A stretch of 64,000 nt of DNA from Rhodovulum euryhalinum (GTDB taxonomy: Bacteria; Pseudomonadota; Alphaproteobacteria; Rhodobacterales; Rhodobacteraceae), in the NCBI RefSeq assembly GCF_004342445.1, contig NZ_SLWW01000006.1, positions 1 through 64,000 on the forward strand, read 5' to 3'. Positions 57,001 to 64,000 of this stretch are shown piece after piece (the first letter of the stretch is position 1; every line of letters starts with the position of its first letter). Made by a program: the position numbers and the translations under genes. The notes beneath the pieces are model-generated. The model had not been told where the DNA came from. It searched no databases and saw only the letters and a list, made by a program, of their open reading frames with translations.

Positions 57001-57779
57001 GTCTGCGGCACGTTCGAGCCCCAGATCAGCAGGAAGCCCGCGTTGTACCAGTCGGCACTCTCCGGCACGTCCGTCTGTTCGCCCCAGGTCTGCGGGCTGG
57101 AGGGGGGCAGGTCGCAATACCAGTCGTAGAAGGACAGGCAGGTGCCCCCCAGGAGGCTGAGATAGCGCGAGCCGGCGGCATAGGAGACCATCGACATCGC
57201 CGGGATCGGCGAAAAGCCGAAGACGCGGTCAGGGCCATACGTCTTCGCCGTCCAGGCGTTCGCGGCCGCCACGATCTCGGTCGCCTCGTCCCAGCTCGCG
57301 CGGACGAACCCGCCCTTGCCGCGGATGCGGGTATATTCTGCGCGCAGGACCGGGTCTTTCTGTATCGCGGCCCAGGCCTGGACCGGCGATTTCGTCCGGC
57401 GCAGCTCGCGCCACATCCGCATCAGGCGGCCGCGGACCAGCGGGTGCTTCACCCGGTTGGCCGAGTAGAGATACCAGCTGTAGGAGGCGCCGCGCTGGCA
57501 GCCGCGGGGTTCGTGGTTCGGCAGGTCGGCGCGGGTGCGGGGATAATCGGTCTGCTGGGTTTCCCAGGTCACGATGCCCGACTTGACGTAGATCTTCCAC
57601 GAACACGACCCGGTGCAGTTCACCCCGTGGGTCGAGCGCACGATCTTGTCGTGGCGCCAGCGGTTGCGGTAGGTCTCCTCCCAGTCGCGGTCTTCCCTGG
57701 TCACCTGGCCCCAGCCGTCGGAGAATCTCTCCAGTTCCTTGGGCTTGAGGAAGTTCAATCTGTCGAGAAGGTGGCTCAT
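54051..57779 (-). CDS. narG: Respiratory nitrate reductase alpha subunit
   Basis: 1242 residues, the full length of a membrane-bound NarG. It reduces nitrate to nitrite at a molybdo-bis-MGD centre on the cytoplasmic side. The FS0 [4Fe-4S] site with a histidine ligand is HGVNCTGSCSWKIYVKSG, and the Mo-ligand aspartate lies in YDWYCDLPPSSPQTWGEQTD. No Tat signal is present apart from the conserved vestigial N-terminus (MSHLLDRLNFLKPKELERFS). It lies between narK and narH in one operon. Confidence 0.97.
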   Translation of the reverse strand: MSHLLDRLNFLKPKELERFSDGWGQVTREDRDWEETYRNRWRHDKIVRSTHGVNCTGSCSWKIYVKSGIVTWETQQTDYPRTRADLPNHEPRGCQRGASYSWYLYSANRVKHPLVRGRLMRMWRELRRTKSPVQAWAAIQKDPVLRAEYTRIRGKGGFVRASWDEATEIVAAANAWTAKTYGPDRVFGFSPIPAMSMVSYAAGSRYLSLLGGTCLSFYDWYCDLPPSSPQTWGEQTDVPESADWYNAGFLLIWGSNVPQTRTPDAHFYTEARYRGTKSAVICPDYSEASKFGDIWLNPKQGTDSALAMAMGHVILREFHLDRQAPYFEDYARKYTDMPMLVRLDEKDGRLVPGRMLRADDFDGKLGQTNNPDWKTVAFDDGTGGIVVPNGSVGFRWGEEGRWNLEERAGDKETRLRLSLILEEDHDEVVGVDFPYFGGAAHQHFVKCGHPDVLTRNIPARRVKLADGEALVVTVFDLFCANYGLDRGLGGAWIAKSYDEDLPYTPAWAEKITGVPADKTITVAREFALNAEKTHGKSMVILGAGLNHWYHMDMNYRGIINLLVMCGCVGQSGGGWSHYVGQEKLRPQTGWLPLAFALDWNRPPRQMNGTSAFYAHTDQWRYETLNVREILSPTAPEGDWDAALIDYNIRAERMGWLPSAPQLKTNPLEVAKAARAAGKDPKEYVVEGLKSGTLQMSCEDPDAPENWPRNLFVWRSNLLGSSGKGHEYFIKHLLGTDNGVMGKDLGAEGREKPKEAVWHDTAPEGKLDLLVCIDFRMSTTAVYADVVLPTASWYEKNDLNTSDMHPFIHPLQAAVDPAYESKSDWEIFKAIARKFSEVAPEILGVETDIVQAPILHDTPGELAQPHVRDWKKGECDLIPGKTAPNYVAVERDYPALYDRFVSVGPLLDTLGNGGKGIGWNTEAEIHELAKLNGVWADGPAKGRPKIVTDIDATEVILMLAPETNGEVAVKAWQALEKPTGRHHAHLAEGQEHNKIRFRDIAAQPRKIISSPTWSGIESEEVCYNAGYTNVHELIPWRTVTGRQQLYQDHLWMRAFGEALCQYRPPVDLKTITAEVNPETDRPHVVLNFITPHQKWGIHSTYSDNLHMLTLNRGGPVVWISEVDAKKAGIEDNDWIEAFNVNGALTARAVVSQRVKEGMTLMYHAQEKIVNTPGSEKTGIRGGIHNSVTRAVPKPTHMIGGYAQLAYGFNYYGTVGSNRDEFVIVRKMNKVDWLDRPATQEAAE

Positions 57780-57843
57780 CTGGCTGTCCTTTCGTATTGC
57801 AGCGTCCAGGCGGCGGCGCGCGCCGCCCGGAAATCGGTCCGTG

Positions 57844-60564
57844 TCATTCGGCGGGCTGGGCGGCGGCCGGGGCCGCGGACCGGTGCTCGATGTCGTGGAG
57901 AAGCCCGCGGGGGCGCGTGTAGACGGCCCAGGTGATCGCAAGGCAGAGCGCGTAGAAGATCAGGAAGGCCCACAGCGCCCCCACCGGTGAGCCGGTCATC
58001 GCGATCGACGTGCCGTAGCCCTTGGGGATGAAGAAGGCGCCATAGGCCGCGATCGCGCTGGTGAAGGCGATGATCGCCGCGCTTTCGCGCTCGGCCTGCT
58101 TGCGGCGGGCCTCTGCGCCGAGCTCGGGCATCAGCCGCGGCACCTCGCGCCCCATGATCGCCGGGATCATCTGGAACGTCGAGGCATTGCCCACGCCGGT
58201 CAGGAAGAACAGCGCCATGAAGGCCGCGAAGAAGCCCGCGAAGCTGCCCGCCCCCATCGCCATGATCACCGCGAAGGTGGCGACGATCATGCCCGCGAAG
58301 GTCCAGAACGTGACCCGGCCACCGCCGAACCGGTCCGAAACCCAGCCCGTGCCCGCCCGGCTGAGCGCGCCCAGAAGCGGGCCGAGGAACACGAAGTTGA
58401 TCGCGTTGACCTCTGGGAAGGCGATCTTCGTCAAGAGCGGGAAGCCCGCCGAATAGCCGATGAAGCTGCCGAAGGTTCCTGTGTAGAGGATGCACATCAG
58501 CCAGGTGTGCCTGCGGCTGAAGATCACCGACTGTTCGCGGAAGCTGGCCCGCGCATCGGCAATGTCGTTCATCCCCAGCCAGGCCGCCGCCGTGGCCAAC
58601 ATGATGAACGGCACCCAGACAAAGCCCGCGTTCTGCAGCCATACCTGCCCGCCGTCCGACAGCGCCTGCGGCGCGCCGCCCATGGCGCCGAACACGCCCG
58701 CGGTGATGACGATGGGCACGAGGAACTGCATCACCGAGACGCCGAGGTTGCCAAGGCCCGCGTTCAGCGCCAGGGCGTTGCCCTTTTCCGCCTTGGGGAA
58801 GAAGAAGGCGATGTTGGCCATCGACGAGGCGAAGTTGCCGCCGCCGAAACCGCAGAGCAGCGCCAGCGTCAGGAAGATCAGGTAGGGCGTCTCGGGGTTC
58901 TGCACCGCATAGCCGATCCCCATGGCCGGCAGCAGCAGCGAGGCGGTCGACAGCGTCGTCCACAGCCGCCCGCCGAAGATCGGCACCATGAAGCTGTAGA
59001 AGATGCGCAGCGTCGCACCCGAAAGCCCCGGGATCGCCGCCAGCCAGAACAGCTGGCCGGTGGTGAAGTCGAACCCGATCGCGGGCAGGCGCGCCACGAC
59101 CATCGACCACACCATCCAGACCGAGAACGCCAGAAGCAGTGCCGGGATCGAGATCCACAGGTTGCGGCGCGCCACCCGGCGGCCCCTGTCGGCCCAGAAG
59201 ACCGGGTCCTCGGGCCGCCAGTCCTCGATCACGCGGGGTAGTTCGGTCTTGCCGGGAACGTGGACCTCTTCCATTTCGGGCAGGGCCGGCAGCCGGTCCA
59301 GCTCGGTCCCGCGGGCGCGCCGTTCCATCGCGCGGATCGACAGGTGCATCCAGGTCAGCGCCACGGCGACGATGCCGAACAGCAGCACGAAGCACGAGGT
59401 GTAGACGCCCGTCAGGTCGAGTGCGGCGCCGAACAGGATCGGCAGGATGAAGCCGCCCAGGCCCCCGAACATGCCCACCAGGCCGCCCACCGCGCCGACG
59501 TGATGGGGGTAATAGACCGGGATATGCTTGAACACCGCCGCCTTGCCGAGGCTCATGAAGAAGCCCAGCGCGAACAGGATCGAGATGAATGGCCACAGCC
59601 CCATCGAGGTCGAGAAGGCGATCGGGCCGTCCTTGCCCTGGATGATGTAGTCGGTCGGCGGATAGGACAGCATGAACAGGAACAGCAGCGAAAAGCCGAA
59701 GGTCCAGTACATGATCGCCCGCGCGCCGAACTTGTCGGACAGCACGCCCCCATAGGCGCGGAACAGCGAGGCCGACAGGCTGAAGGTGGCCGCGGCCATG
59801 CCCGCGTTCCGCACGTCGAGGCCGTAGACGTCGATCAGGTAGTGCGGCATCCACAGCGCCAGCCCGACGAAGGCGCCGAACACGAAGAAGTAGTAGAGCG
59901 AGAAGCGCCAGACCTGGAGGTTCTTGAGCGGCGCGAACTGTTCGGCGAGCGAGGGCGCGCGGATGCCCTTCTGCCGGCGTTCGACCAGCGCCGGGTCGTC
60001 CTTGGCAAAAAGGAAGAACAGCACGCCGATGGTGGCCAGCGCCACGGCCCAGACATGGGCGACGGTGTGCCAGCCATAGGCCACCAGAACGAAGGGCGCG
60101 ATGAACTTGGTCACCGCGGCGCCCACGTTGCCCGCCCCGAAGATGCCCAGCGCCGTGCCCTGGTGGCCCGCGTCGTACCAGCGCGAGACATAGGCCACGC
60201 CGATGATGAACGAGCCCCCCGCAAGGCCGATGCCCAGGGCCGCGACCAGGTACATGGTGTAGGTGTCCGCCAGCGTCAGCGCCCAGGTGGCCAGCGCCGT
60301 CAGGATCATCTGCGCGGAAAAGACAAGCCGCCCGCCGTATTTCTCGGTCCAGACGCCCAGGAACAGGCGCGTGACCGAGCCCGTCAGGATCGGGGTCGCC
60401 ACCAGCAGGCCGAACTGGGTATCGGTCAGCCCAAGCTCGTCCTTGATGGCCACCCCGATGATGGAAAAGATCGTCCAGACCGCGAAACATGCGGTGAAGG
60501 CGAAGGTGCTGAGGCCGAGTGCGCGATACTGATCGCCCCTTCGGACCCCCGTCAACGTGTGCAT
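57844..60564 (-). CDS. narK: NarK1-NarK2 fusion nitrate/nitrite transporter
   Basis: 906 residues, about 24 membrane helices: two complete major-facilitator domains in one chain. Domain 1 (about 1-430, LGLSTFAFTACFAVWTIFSI) is NarK1-like, probably a nitrate/proton symporter; domain 2 (about 465-890, SIPALLLAFSVWMVWSMVV, GFGGGNFASSMANIAFFFPK, TFGSFIGYSAGFPLL) is NarK2-like, probably a nitrate/nitrite antiporter. Paracoccus has the same fusion. It leads the narKGHJI operon; the ATG is 64 bases upstream of narG's stop-side gap and 83 bases from a FNR-type box. Confidence 0.93.
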   Translation of the reverse strand: MHTLTGVRRGDQYRALGLSTFAFTACFAVWTIFSIIGVAIKDELGLTDTQFGLLVATPILTGSVTRLFLGVWTEKYGGRLVFSAQMILTALATWALTLADTYTMYLVAALGIGLAGGSFIIGVAYVSRWYDAGHQGTALGIFGAGNVGAAVTKFIAPFVLVAYGWHTVAHVWAVALATIGVLFFLFAKDDPALVERRQKGIRAPSLAEQFAPLKNLQVWRFSLYYFFVFGAFVGLALWMPHYLIDVYGLDVRNAGMAAATFSLSASLFRAYGGVLSDKFGARAIMYWTFGFSLLFLFMLSYPPTDYIIQGKDGPIAFSTSMGLWPFISILFALGFFMSLGKAAVFKHIPVYYPHHVGAVGGLVGMFGGLGGFILPILFGAALDLTGVYTSCFVLLFGIVAVALTWMHLSIRAMERRARGTELDRLPALPEMEEVHVPGKTELPRVIEDWRPEDPVFWADRGRRVARRNLWISIPALLLAFSVWMVWSMVVARLPAIGFDFTTGQLFWLAAIPGLSGATLRIFYSFMVPIFGGRLWTTLSTASLLLPAMGIGYAVQNPETPYLIFLTLALLCGFGGGNFASSMANIAFFFPKAEKGNALALNAGLGNLGVSVMQFLVPIVITAGVFGAMGGAPQALSDGGQVWLQNAGFVWVPFIMLATAAAWLGMNDIADARASFREQSVIFSRRHTWLMCILYTGTFGSFIGYSAGFPLLTKIAFPEVNAINFVFLGPLLGALSRAGTGWVSDRFGGGRVTFWTFAGMIVATFAVIMAMGAGSFAGFFAAFMALFFLTGVGNASTFQMIPAIMGREVPRLMPELGAEARRKQAERESAAIIAFTSAIAAYGAFFIPKGYGTSIAMTGSPVGALWAFLIFYALCLAITWAVYTRPRGLLHDIEHRSAAPAAAQPAE

Positions 60565-60646
60565 GCGGTGCCCCTCCTTCTGCGCGGCGGTCCCACGGGA
60601 CGTGCCGGATTTGCGGCAGCGTTCAGGTGGTTCAGCCCGCAAAAAC

Positions 60647-60660
60647 TTGATCTCGATCAA
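60647..60660. promoter_or_regulatory. FNR/NarR-type box upstream of narK
   Basis: TTGATCTCGATCAA is a perfect TTGAT-N4-ATCAA palindrome, 82 bases upstream of the narK ATG. That distance fits an activator site centred near -41 of the narK promoter. Confidence 0.8.
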
Positions 60661-60782
60661 GCGGGCGGCGCGTGCAGACGAAACAAGGGTGCTTGGGAAA
60701 TCCTTGGTGTCGGCCCGGGAAATGGAGCAAGTGTGTTCCGTCGCATACCGAATTCAGGACTTGACTTTGGGGGTGTGATGGC

Positions 60783-60796
60783 TTGATTTTTATCAA
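60783..60796. promoter_or_regulatory. FNR/NarR-type box directly before narR
   Basis: TTGATTTTTATCAA, again a perfect TTGAT-N4-ATCAA palindrome, ends only 20 bases before the narR ATG. This is too close for ordinary activation of narR and suggests autorepression or a second narK site. Confidence 0.75.
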
Positions 60797-60816
60797 GCGT
60801 TTCTGGCGGGGGTGCC

Positions 60817-61515
60817 ATGCGCGAATCGGAAATCCGCGAAATTCGAAGTCTCGCGATCTTCGCTGACATGGCCGCGGACGCGTTCGACCGGCTGTGTCGT
60901 GGCGCCTATGTGCAGACCTTCCCGCCGCAGATCGAGTTGATCACCGAAGGCGAGCCCAGCGATTTCCTGCACATCCTGTCTGAAGGCCATGTCGAGATGT
61001 TCGCCCGCTGGAACGGCCGAGATACGACCATGGCGCTGCTCAGGCCGGTGACCAGCTTCATCCTGGCGGCGACCCTGCGCGACCGGCCCTATCTGATGTC
61101 CGCCCGAACGCTGGAAAAATCCCGCATCGTCCTGCTGCCGTCCGAGGATGTGCGCGCGGTGTTCGAAACGGACAACGCGTTTGCCCGTGCGGTGGTGGCG
61201 GAACTGGCCTGCGATTTTCGCGACGTGGTCAAGACCACCAAGAACCTCAAGCTGCGCAGTTCCATCGAGCGGCTTGCGAACTACCTGATCCGACGGCAGA
61301 CTCTGGCCCAGGGCGCGCCGAGCTTCGAGTTGCCGGTCGAAAAGCGCAAGATCGCCTCGCTGCTGGGCATGACGCCCGAGAACTTCTCGCGCGCGTTGAG
61401 GACGCTGGCCGAATACGGCGTCGAGGTGGACGGGCTGACGGTGACGATCCGCGATCGCGGGGATCTGGAACGCCTGGCCCGGCCGACGCCGCTGATCGAC
61501 GACCCCGCAAGCTGA
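60817..61515 (+). CDS. narR: Crp/Fnr-type regulator NarR
   Basis: 232 residues. The effector domain (about 10-150) has EGEPSDFLHILSEGHVEMF and lacks the N-terminal cysteine cluster of FNR, so it does not sense oxygen through [4Fe-4S]. The helix-turn-helix is EKRKIASLLGMTPENFSRALRTL at about 180-203. In Paracoccus the homologue at this position, NarR, activates narKGHJI in response to nitrate or nitrite. It is divergent from narK with two FNR-type boxes between. Confidence 0.85.
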   Translation: MRESEIREIRSLAIFADMAADAFDRLCRGAYVQTFPPQIELITEGEPSDFLHILSEGHVEMFARWNGRDTTMALLRPVTSFILAATLRDRPYLMSARTLEKSRIVLLPSEDVRAVFETDNAFARAVVAELACDFRDVVKTTKNLKLRSSIERLANYLIRRQTLAQGAPSFELPVEKRKIASLLGMTPENFSRALRTLAEYGVEVDGLTVTIRDRGDLERLARPTPLIDDPAS

Positions 61516-61531
61516 TCGGAAGGAGGATACC

Positions 61532-61843
61532 ATGGCCGACAAGATTCCCAGCGCGCCGGCCCGGCTGGCCGAGGCGCATCCTGACGTCTGGAAGGCCTAC
61601 AGCGCGCTCGGCGCGGCGACCGCCGCCGCGGGGCCCCTGACCGAACGCGAGCGGCGGCTGGTCAAGCTGGCCCTTGCCGTGGGCGCCGGGTCCGAGGGGG
61701 CGGTACATTCCCACACCCGCCGGGCGCTGGCCGAGGGCATCGGGCGCGACGCGCTGCTGCATGTGTCGATGCTGGCCATTGGTCCGCTGGGGTTGCCGCA
61801 GGCGGTGGCGGCAAAGACCTGGATCGAGGATATCGAAGGCTGA
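61532..61843 (+). CDS. AhpD/carboxymuconolactone-decarboxylase-like small protein
   Basis: 103 residues. VWKAYSALGAATAAAGPLTE, then RLVKLALAVGAGSEGAVHSH and TRRALAEGIGRDALLHVSML fit the CMD/AhpD-like fold, with ERRLVKLAL and H-x3-A at the usual spots. The CxxC redox pair of AhpD is missing (SEGAVHSH). It lies 16 bases after narR with AGGAGGATACC before the ATG, so it is co-transcribed with narR. Confidence 0.78.
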   Translation: MADKIPSAPARLAEAHPDVWKAYSALGAATAAAGPLTERERRLVKLALAVGAGSEGAVHSHTRRALAEGIGRDALLHVSMLAIGPLGLPQAVAAKTWIEDIEG

Positions 61844-61918
61844 ACCCGGCCTCGCCAAGGGCACCGGCGCGCAGGGCCGGAGAGAGGCGCTGACCGGCCG
61901 GTTCAGCGATGCGAACGG

Positions 61919-62120
61919 GTCTGTCACATCGCCTGTCCTGGCTGACAGACGGGAGTGTTTCCTTTCCTCGCCGGACCAGCATCGCCAGATTGCCCGGCGT
62001 TTCCTGCCCATCAGCAGCCTGCCCAAGCACCTGCAGTCCGCGCTTCTGGACGCTGCCCGGACGCTGCTGTTTCCGCTCGGCGCGACGATCTTCGCGCAGG
62101 GGAAACCGCCCGCGCGATCT
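61919..62120 (+). pseudogene. Crp/Fnr-type regulator, N-terminal fragment
   Basis: The plus frame gives QHRQIARRFLPISSLPKHLQ and SALLDAARTLLFPLGATIFA with QGKPPAR, the start of a cyclic-nucleotide-binding-like effector domain (L--LP--L---LL-AA----FP-GA-IF-QG--P). After QGKP a one-base shift leads to ARAIWVV, the next expected strand, and similarity then ends. No helix-turn-helix follows. It lies 75 bases after the narR/CMD-like pair, so it may be the relic of a second denitrification regulator. Confidence 0.55.
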
Positions 62121-62199
62121 GGGTCGTCCCGAGGTCTGGCCGATCCTCTGACCGCTCGCCGAGCCGTGCCTCGGCCGCAGCCAAGCGATCCGCGAATCG

Positions 62200-62467
62200 T
62201 GGGGCCGCCGCGGTTGGCCTGAACACGCGGGCCGGAGAGCACCGGGCCGTCGCCACCGTGAACCGCGTGACGGTCGAGCCGCGTGACGGTCGCGATCCAC
62301 AACCATCCGAAAAGGCCCGGCACCCCCACGAGCACGTTCACGGTGGAGCGGAACAGCGTCAGCACGAACAGGGCGATCAGGGCAGCGGCCTGGCGCACCG
62401 CATCGGCTTCGTCCCAGAGCCTGCGCAGGCCCGACCGGCCCGGTCTGTCGCGCGGCAGCGCGGTCAT
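62200..62467 (-). pseudogene. Membrane-protein N-terminal fragment
   Basis: From ATG 62467 (GGGGGGCGGCC upstream) the product starts MTALPRDRPGRSGLRRLWDE and has one long hydrophobic hairpin, AAALIALFVLTLFRSTVNVL then GVPGLFGWLWIATVTRL. After about residue 75 the frame stays open far beyond but becomes Arg/Gly/Pro-rich and antisense to real genes, so the native C-terminus is lost or very short. Family unknown. Confidence 0.35.
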
Positions 62468-62892
62468 CGGCCGCCCCCCGGCGCATCCGCGGATCGGCGA
62501 TGGCGTAGGCGATGTCGGACACTGCACACCACATCGCCCAGATCCACCGCCTTCATCCGCGCCGGAAAGCCCACTGGCTTGCCTCGGCATCGTGTGCATT
62601 GAAGAGCTTACTGCCGTCCGCTGGTGTTCCGGTTGCCGGGCTTGTCGACACAGGTCGACACGGAAGCTGGTTGGTCGGGCATTGAGCCGCACCGGGTTGC
62701 GCGCCAACGGCTGTGGCGAGGCCCGGCGGGACACGCCGTAGGCACGCTGCGCAAATCGGATAGCATTGCCGTCAAAGGCCGCCGATCATCCCCCGAGTCG
62801 CCGCGCAGCCCAGGCGGCAGGTCTGCGCCTGCGACGGGCGGCGGCCGTGCGGGGCAGGGCGGCATCCGGTTGAACCAGGAAGGGAGCCGAGG

Positions 62893-63576
62893 ATGATCGA
62901 AGGACTGCGGCGGGACGGCGGGACGCGGCGGGCAGGATGGGCCGCCCTGCTGGTGGCGGCGCTGGCGGCGGGCGGCGCGTCGGCCGAGGGCTTCACCGCG
63001 CGGAGTGGCGGACCGGGCCACGCAGAGATGGTCGGGCGGAATGGACAGAGCCCGGCCGAGGGACTGGCCTTCGTCCGCCCGGTGCTGTCGGGGGTGCTGT
63101 ACCGTGCAGGCTTCAAGGGTGGCGACAAGGGCCGCACGGGACTGAACGATACCCAGCGCAAGCAGCTGTGCGCGGCCGGCTTCTCGTCGGCGCGCTACAT
63201 CGACTTCGGCAAGAACACGAAGTTCGGCGAAACCTCCTGCGGCGGCGGGCGGCTGGCCTATGCGCCGGGCAAGTCGACCCGGCCGGACGACGTGCTGAAG
63301 GAAATCCACGCCATCATCAAGGATCCGGGCCGCGGGCCGATGCTGGTGCACTGCATGTGGGGCGTACATTCCTCGGGCGCGATCTCGGCGATGGCGCTGG
63401 TGCAGTTCTGCGGCTGGAGCGAGGACCGCGCCAAGGCCTATTGGGACGAGGCGCGCAACGGTGCCGATTGTTCCGACGGCTGCGATGCCTGGATCGACCA
63501 CCATTTCGAGCATTTCTCTCCCAGCCCGGCGCTGGCCATCTCGGCGGCCGAACGCGCCGCCATCTGCCCCGACTGA
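62893..63576 (+). CDS. Secreted phosphatase-like protein with altered PTP loop
   Basis: 227 residues with a signal peptide (about 1-31, ending GGASA). VLSGVLYRAGFKGGDKGRTG, CAAGFSSARYIDFG and PMLVHCMWGVHSSGAISAMA follow the layout of dual-specificity phosphatases, with H153 and C154 where the catalytic HC lies. The arginine of C-x5-R is S160. Several extra cysteines (C116, CSDGCDAWIDHHF) suggest disulfides. Without the arginine it may be inactive or a binding protein. It precedes another secreted protein by 12 bases. Confidence 0.75.
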   Translation: MIEGLRRDGGTRRAGWAALLVAALAAGGASAEGFTARSGGPGHAEMVGRNGQSPAEGLAFVRPVLSGVLYRAGFKGGDKGRTGLNDTQRKQLCAAGFSSARYIDFGKNTKFGETSCGGGRLAYAPGKSTRPDDVLKEIHAIIKDPGRGPMLVHCMWGVHSSGAISAMALVQFCGWSEDRAKAYWDEARNGADCSDGCDAWIDHHFEHFSPSPALAISAAERAAICPD

Positions 63577-63588
63577 AAGGACCGAGCC

Positions 63589-64000
63589 TTGCGCCTGACC
63601 CTGACCGCCGCCCTGTGCCTCACCGCTTCCGCCGTCTCGGCCTCTGACGCGGTCGAGGGCACGGCCACGCGATTCACCAGCCCCAACGGCGTGACCGAGA
63701 CCTGCGTCCGCATCGCGCCGATGCCCGGCGCGGTCTATTCCGAGGCCGACCTCGCCGCCGAGGCTGCCTTCTGCGCCATCGACCTTTACGACCCGGCCGT
63801 GGGGCTCTGCCCCAAGACCTGGAGCACCAGCCCCGGGATGATCCTGCACGACCTGTCCGAAGGGCCCTATGCCGGCGACCGGCGCGGGTTCGAGGCCAAT
63901 GCCTGCCCTCAGGGCAAGGAGGCGAAGGAGGCGTCGGGCGGCGAACTGGCCAAGTTCAAGCCGACGATGAACGCCAGGGGCACCAGCGGCACCTTCTCGC
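63589..64000 (+). CDS. Secreted protein of unknown function (cut by window edge)
   Basis: At least 137 residues, open at the right edge. A TTG start preceded by GAAAGGACCGAGCC gives a signal peptide MRLTLTAALCLTASAVSA, then DAVEGTATRFTSPNGVTETC. Cysteines at CVRIAP, AFCAIDLYDP, GLCPKTWS and EANACPQG suggest disulfides. MILHDLSEGPYAGDRRGFEA is also notable. No family recognised. It is co-transcribed with the phosphatase-like gene. Confidence 0.7.
   Translation, partial: MRLTLTAALCLTASAVSASDAVEGTATRFTSPNGVTETCVRIAPMPGAVYSEADLAAEAAFCAIDLYDPAVGLCPKTWSTSPGMILHDLSEGPYAGDRRGFEANACPQGKEAKEASGGELAKFKPTMNARGTSGTFS

Larger units (their letters stand above)
61844..62892. other. 1-kb region of gene remnants
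   Basis: Contains the Crp/Fnr fragment (61919-62120), a hydrophobic minus-strand fragment (about 62200-62467), then about 400 bases with only short Arg/Pro-rich frames. No intact gene, tRNA or repeat was seen here. Confidence 0.55.

Noticed and set aside
54195-57935. Plus-strand open frame of 1246 codons
   Set aside because: It lies exactly antisense to narG, whose motifs are unmistakable; the product is His/Arg/Val-rich shadow sequence of a high-GC gene.

Overview
The window is high-GC DNA from an alphaproteobacterium of the Rhodobacteraceae type (Rhodobacter / Rhodovulum / Paracoccus relatives). Supporting this are the end of the spc operon and the alpha operon in alphaproteobacterial order, a BztABCD amino-acid transporter, an Atp12 chaperone, the argB-engB-MOSC-yidC and yidD-rnpA-rpmH block, G/C-rich palindromes of the kind scattered through these genomes, and a narR / fused narK / narGHJI locus like that of Paracoccus. 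I recognise no species.

Layout. 1-690: edge of an IS5-type element, a truncated RNase H-like gene, then the rplO leader. 688-5937: rplO-secY-adk and rpsM-rpsK-rpoA-rplQ, with a promoter, a structured leader, an internal hairpin and a terminator. 6018-7564: a small unknown gene, then a luxR-luxI quorum-sensing pair whose luxR may be read from a leaderless mRNA. 7672-13417: a DegP-type protease, rarA, crcB, an RluC-type pseudouridine synthase, a HAD phosphatase and Atp12. 13642-18174: bztABCD. 18232-18775: a 2Fe-2S ferredoxin behind an intact NifA site and sigma-54 promoter, which implies nitrogen-fixation control. 18797-27304: sixA-like, argB, SDR, engB, MOSC, yidC, ttcA, DUF900 hydrolase, yidD, rnpA, rpmH. 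27596-31181: TVP38 membrane protein, flavin disulfide oxidoreductase and an orphan histidine kinase.

31264-37965 is an accessory zone starting at tRNA-Arg(ACG). It holds the N-terminal piece of one tyrosine integrase and, 6 kb away, the C-terminal piece of another or the same one. Between them lie a methanethiol oxidase / selenium-binding protein pair, a LysE exporter with a divergent Lrp regulator, and two frameshifted genes. 37966-48681 is two minus-strand runs of secreted and membrane proteins: an L,D-transpeptidase, an SH3b/META protein, lipoproteins, a TAP-like hydrolase and two clear paralogues. A doubly broken AraC gene and an XRE-type regulator separate the runs. This secreted cluster is the least described part of the window.

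49332-61843 is the nitrate-respiration locus: a DUF2478 remnant, hemerythrin protein, parvulin-type PPIase, narI, narJ, narH, narG and a 906-residue NarK1-NarK2 fusion on the minus strand, with the Crp/Fnr-type regulator narR divergent. Two perfect FNR-type boxes lie between narK and narR. The right edge (61844-64000) has a dead Crp/Fnr fragment, a membrane-protein fragment, a periplasmic phosphatase-like protein lacking the catalytic arginine, and a partial secreted protein.
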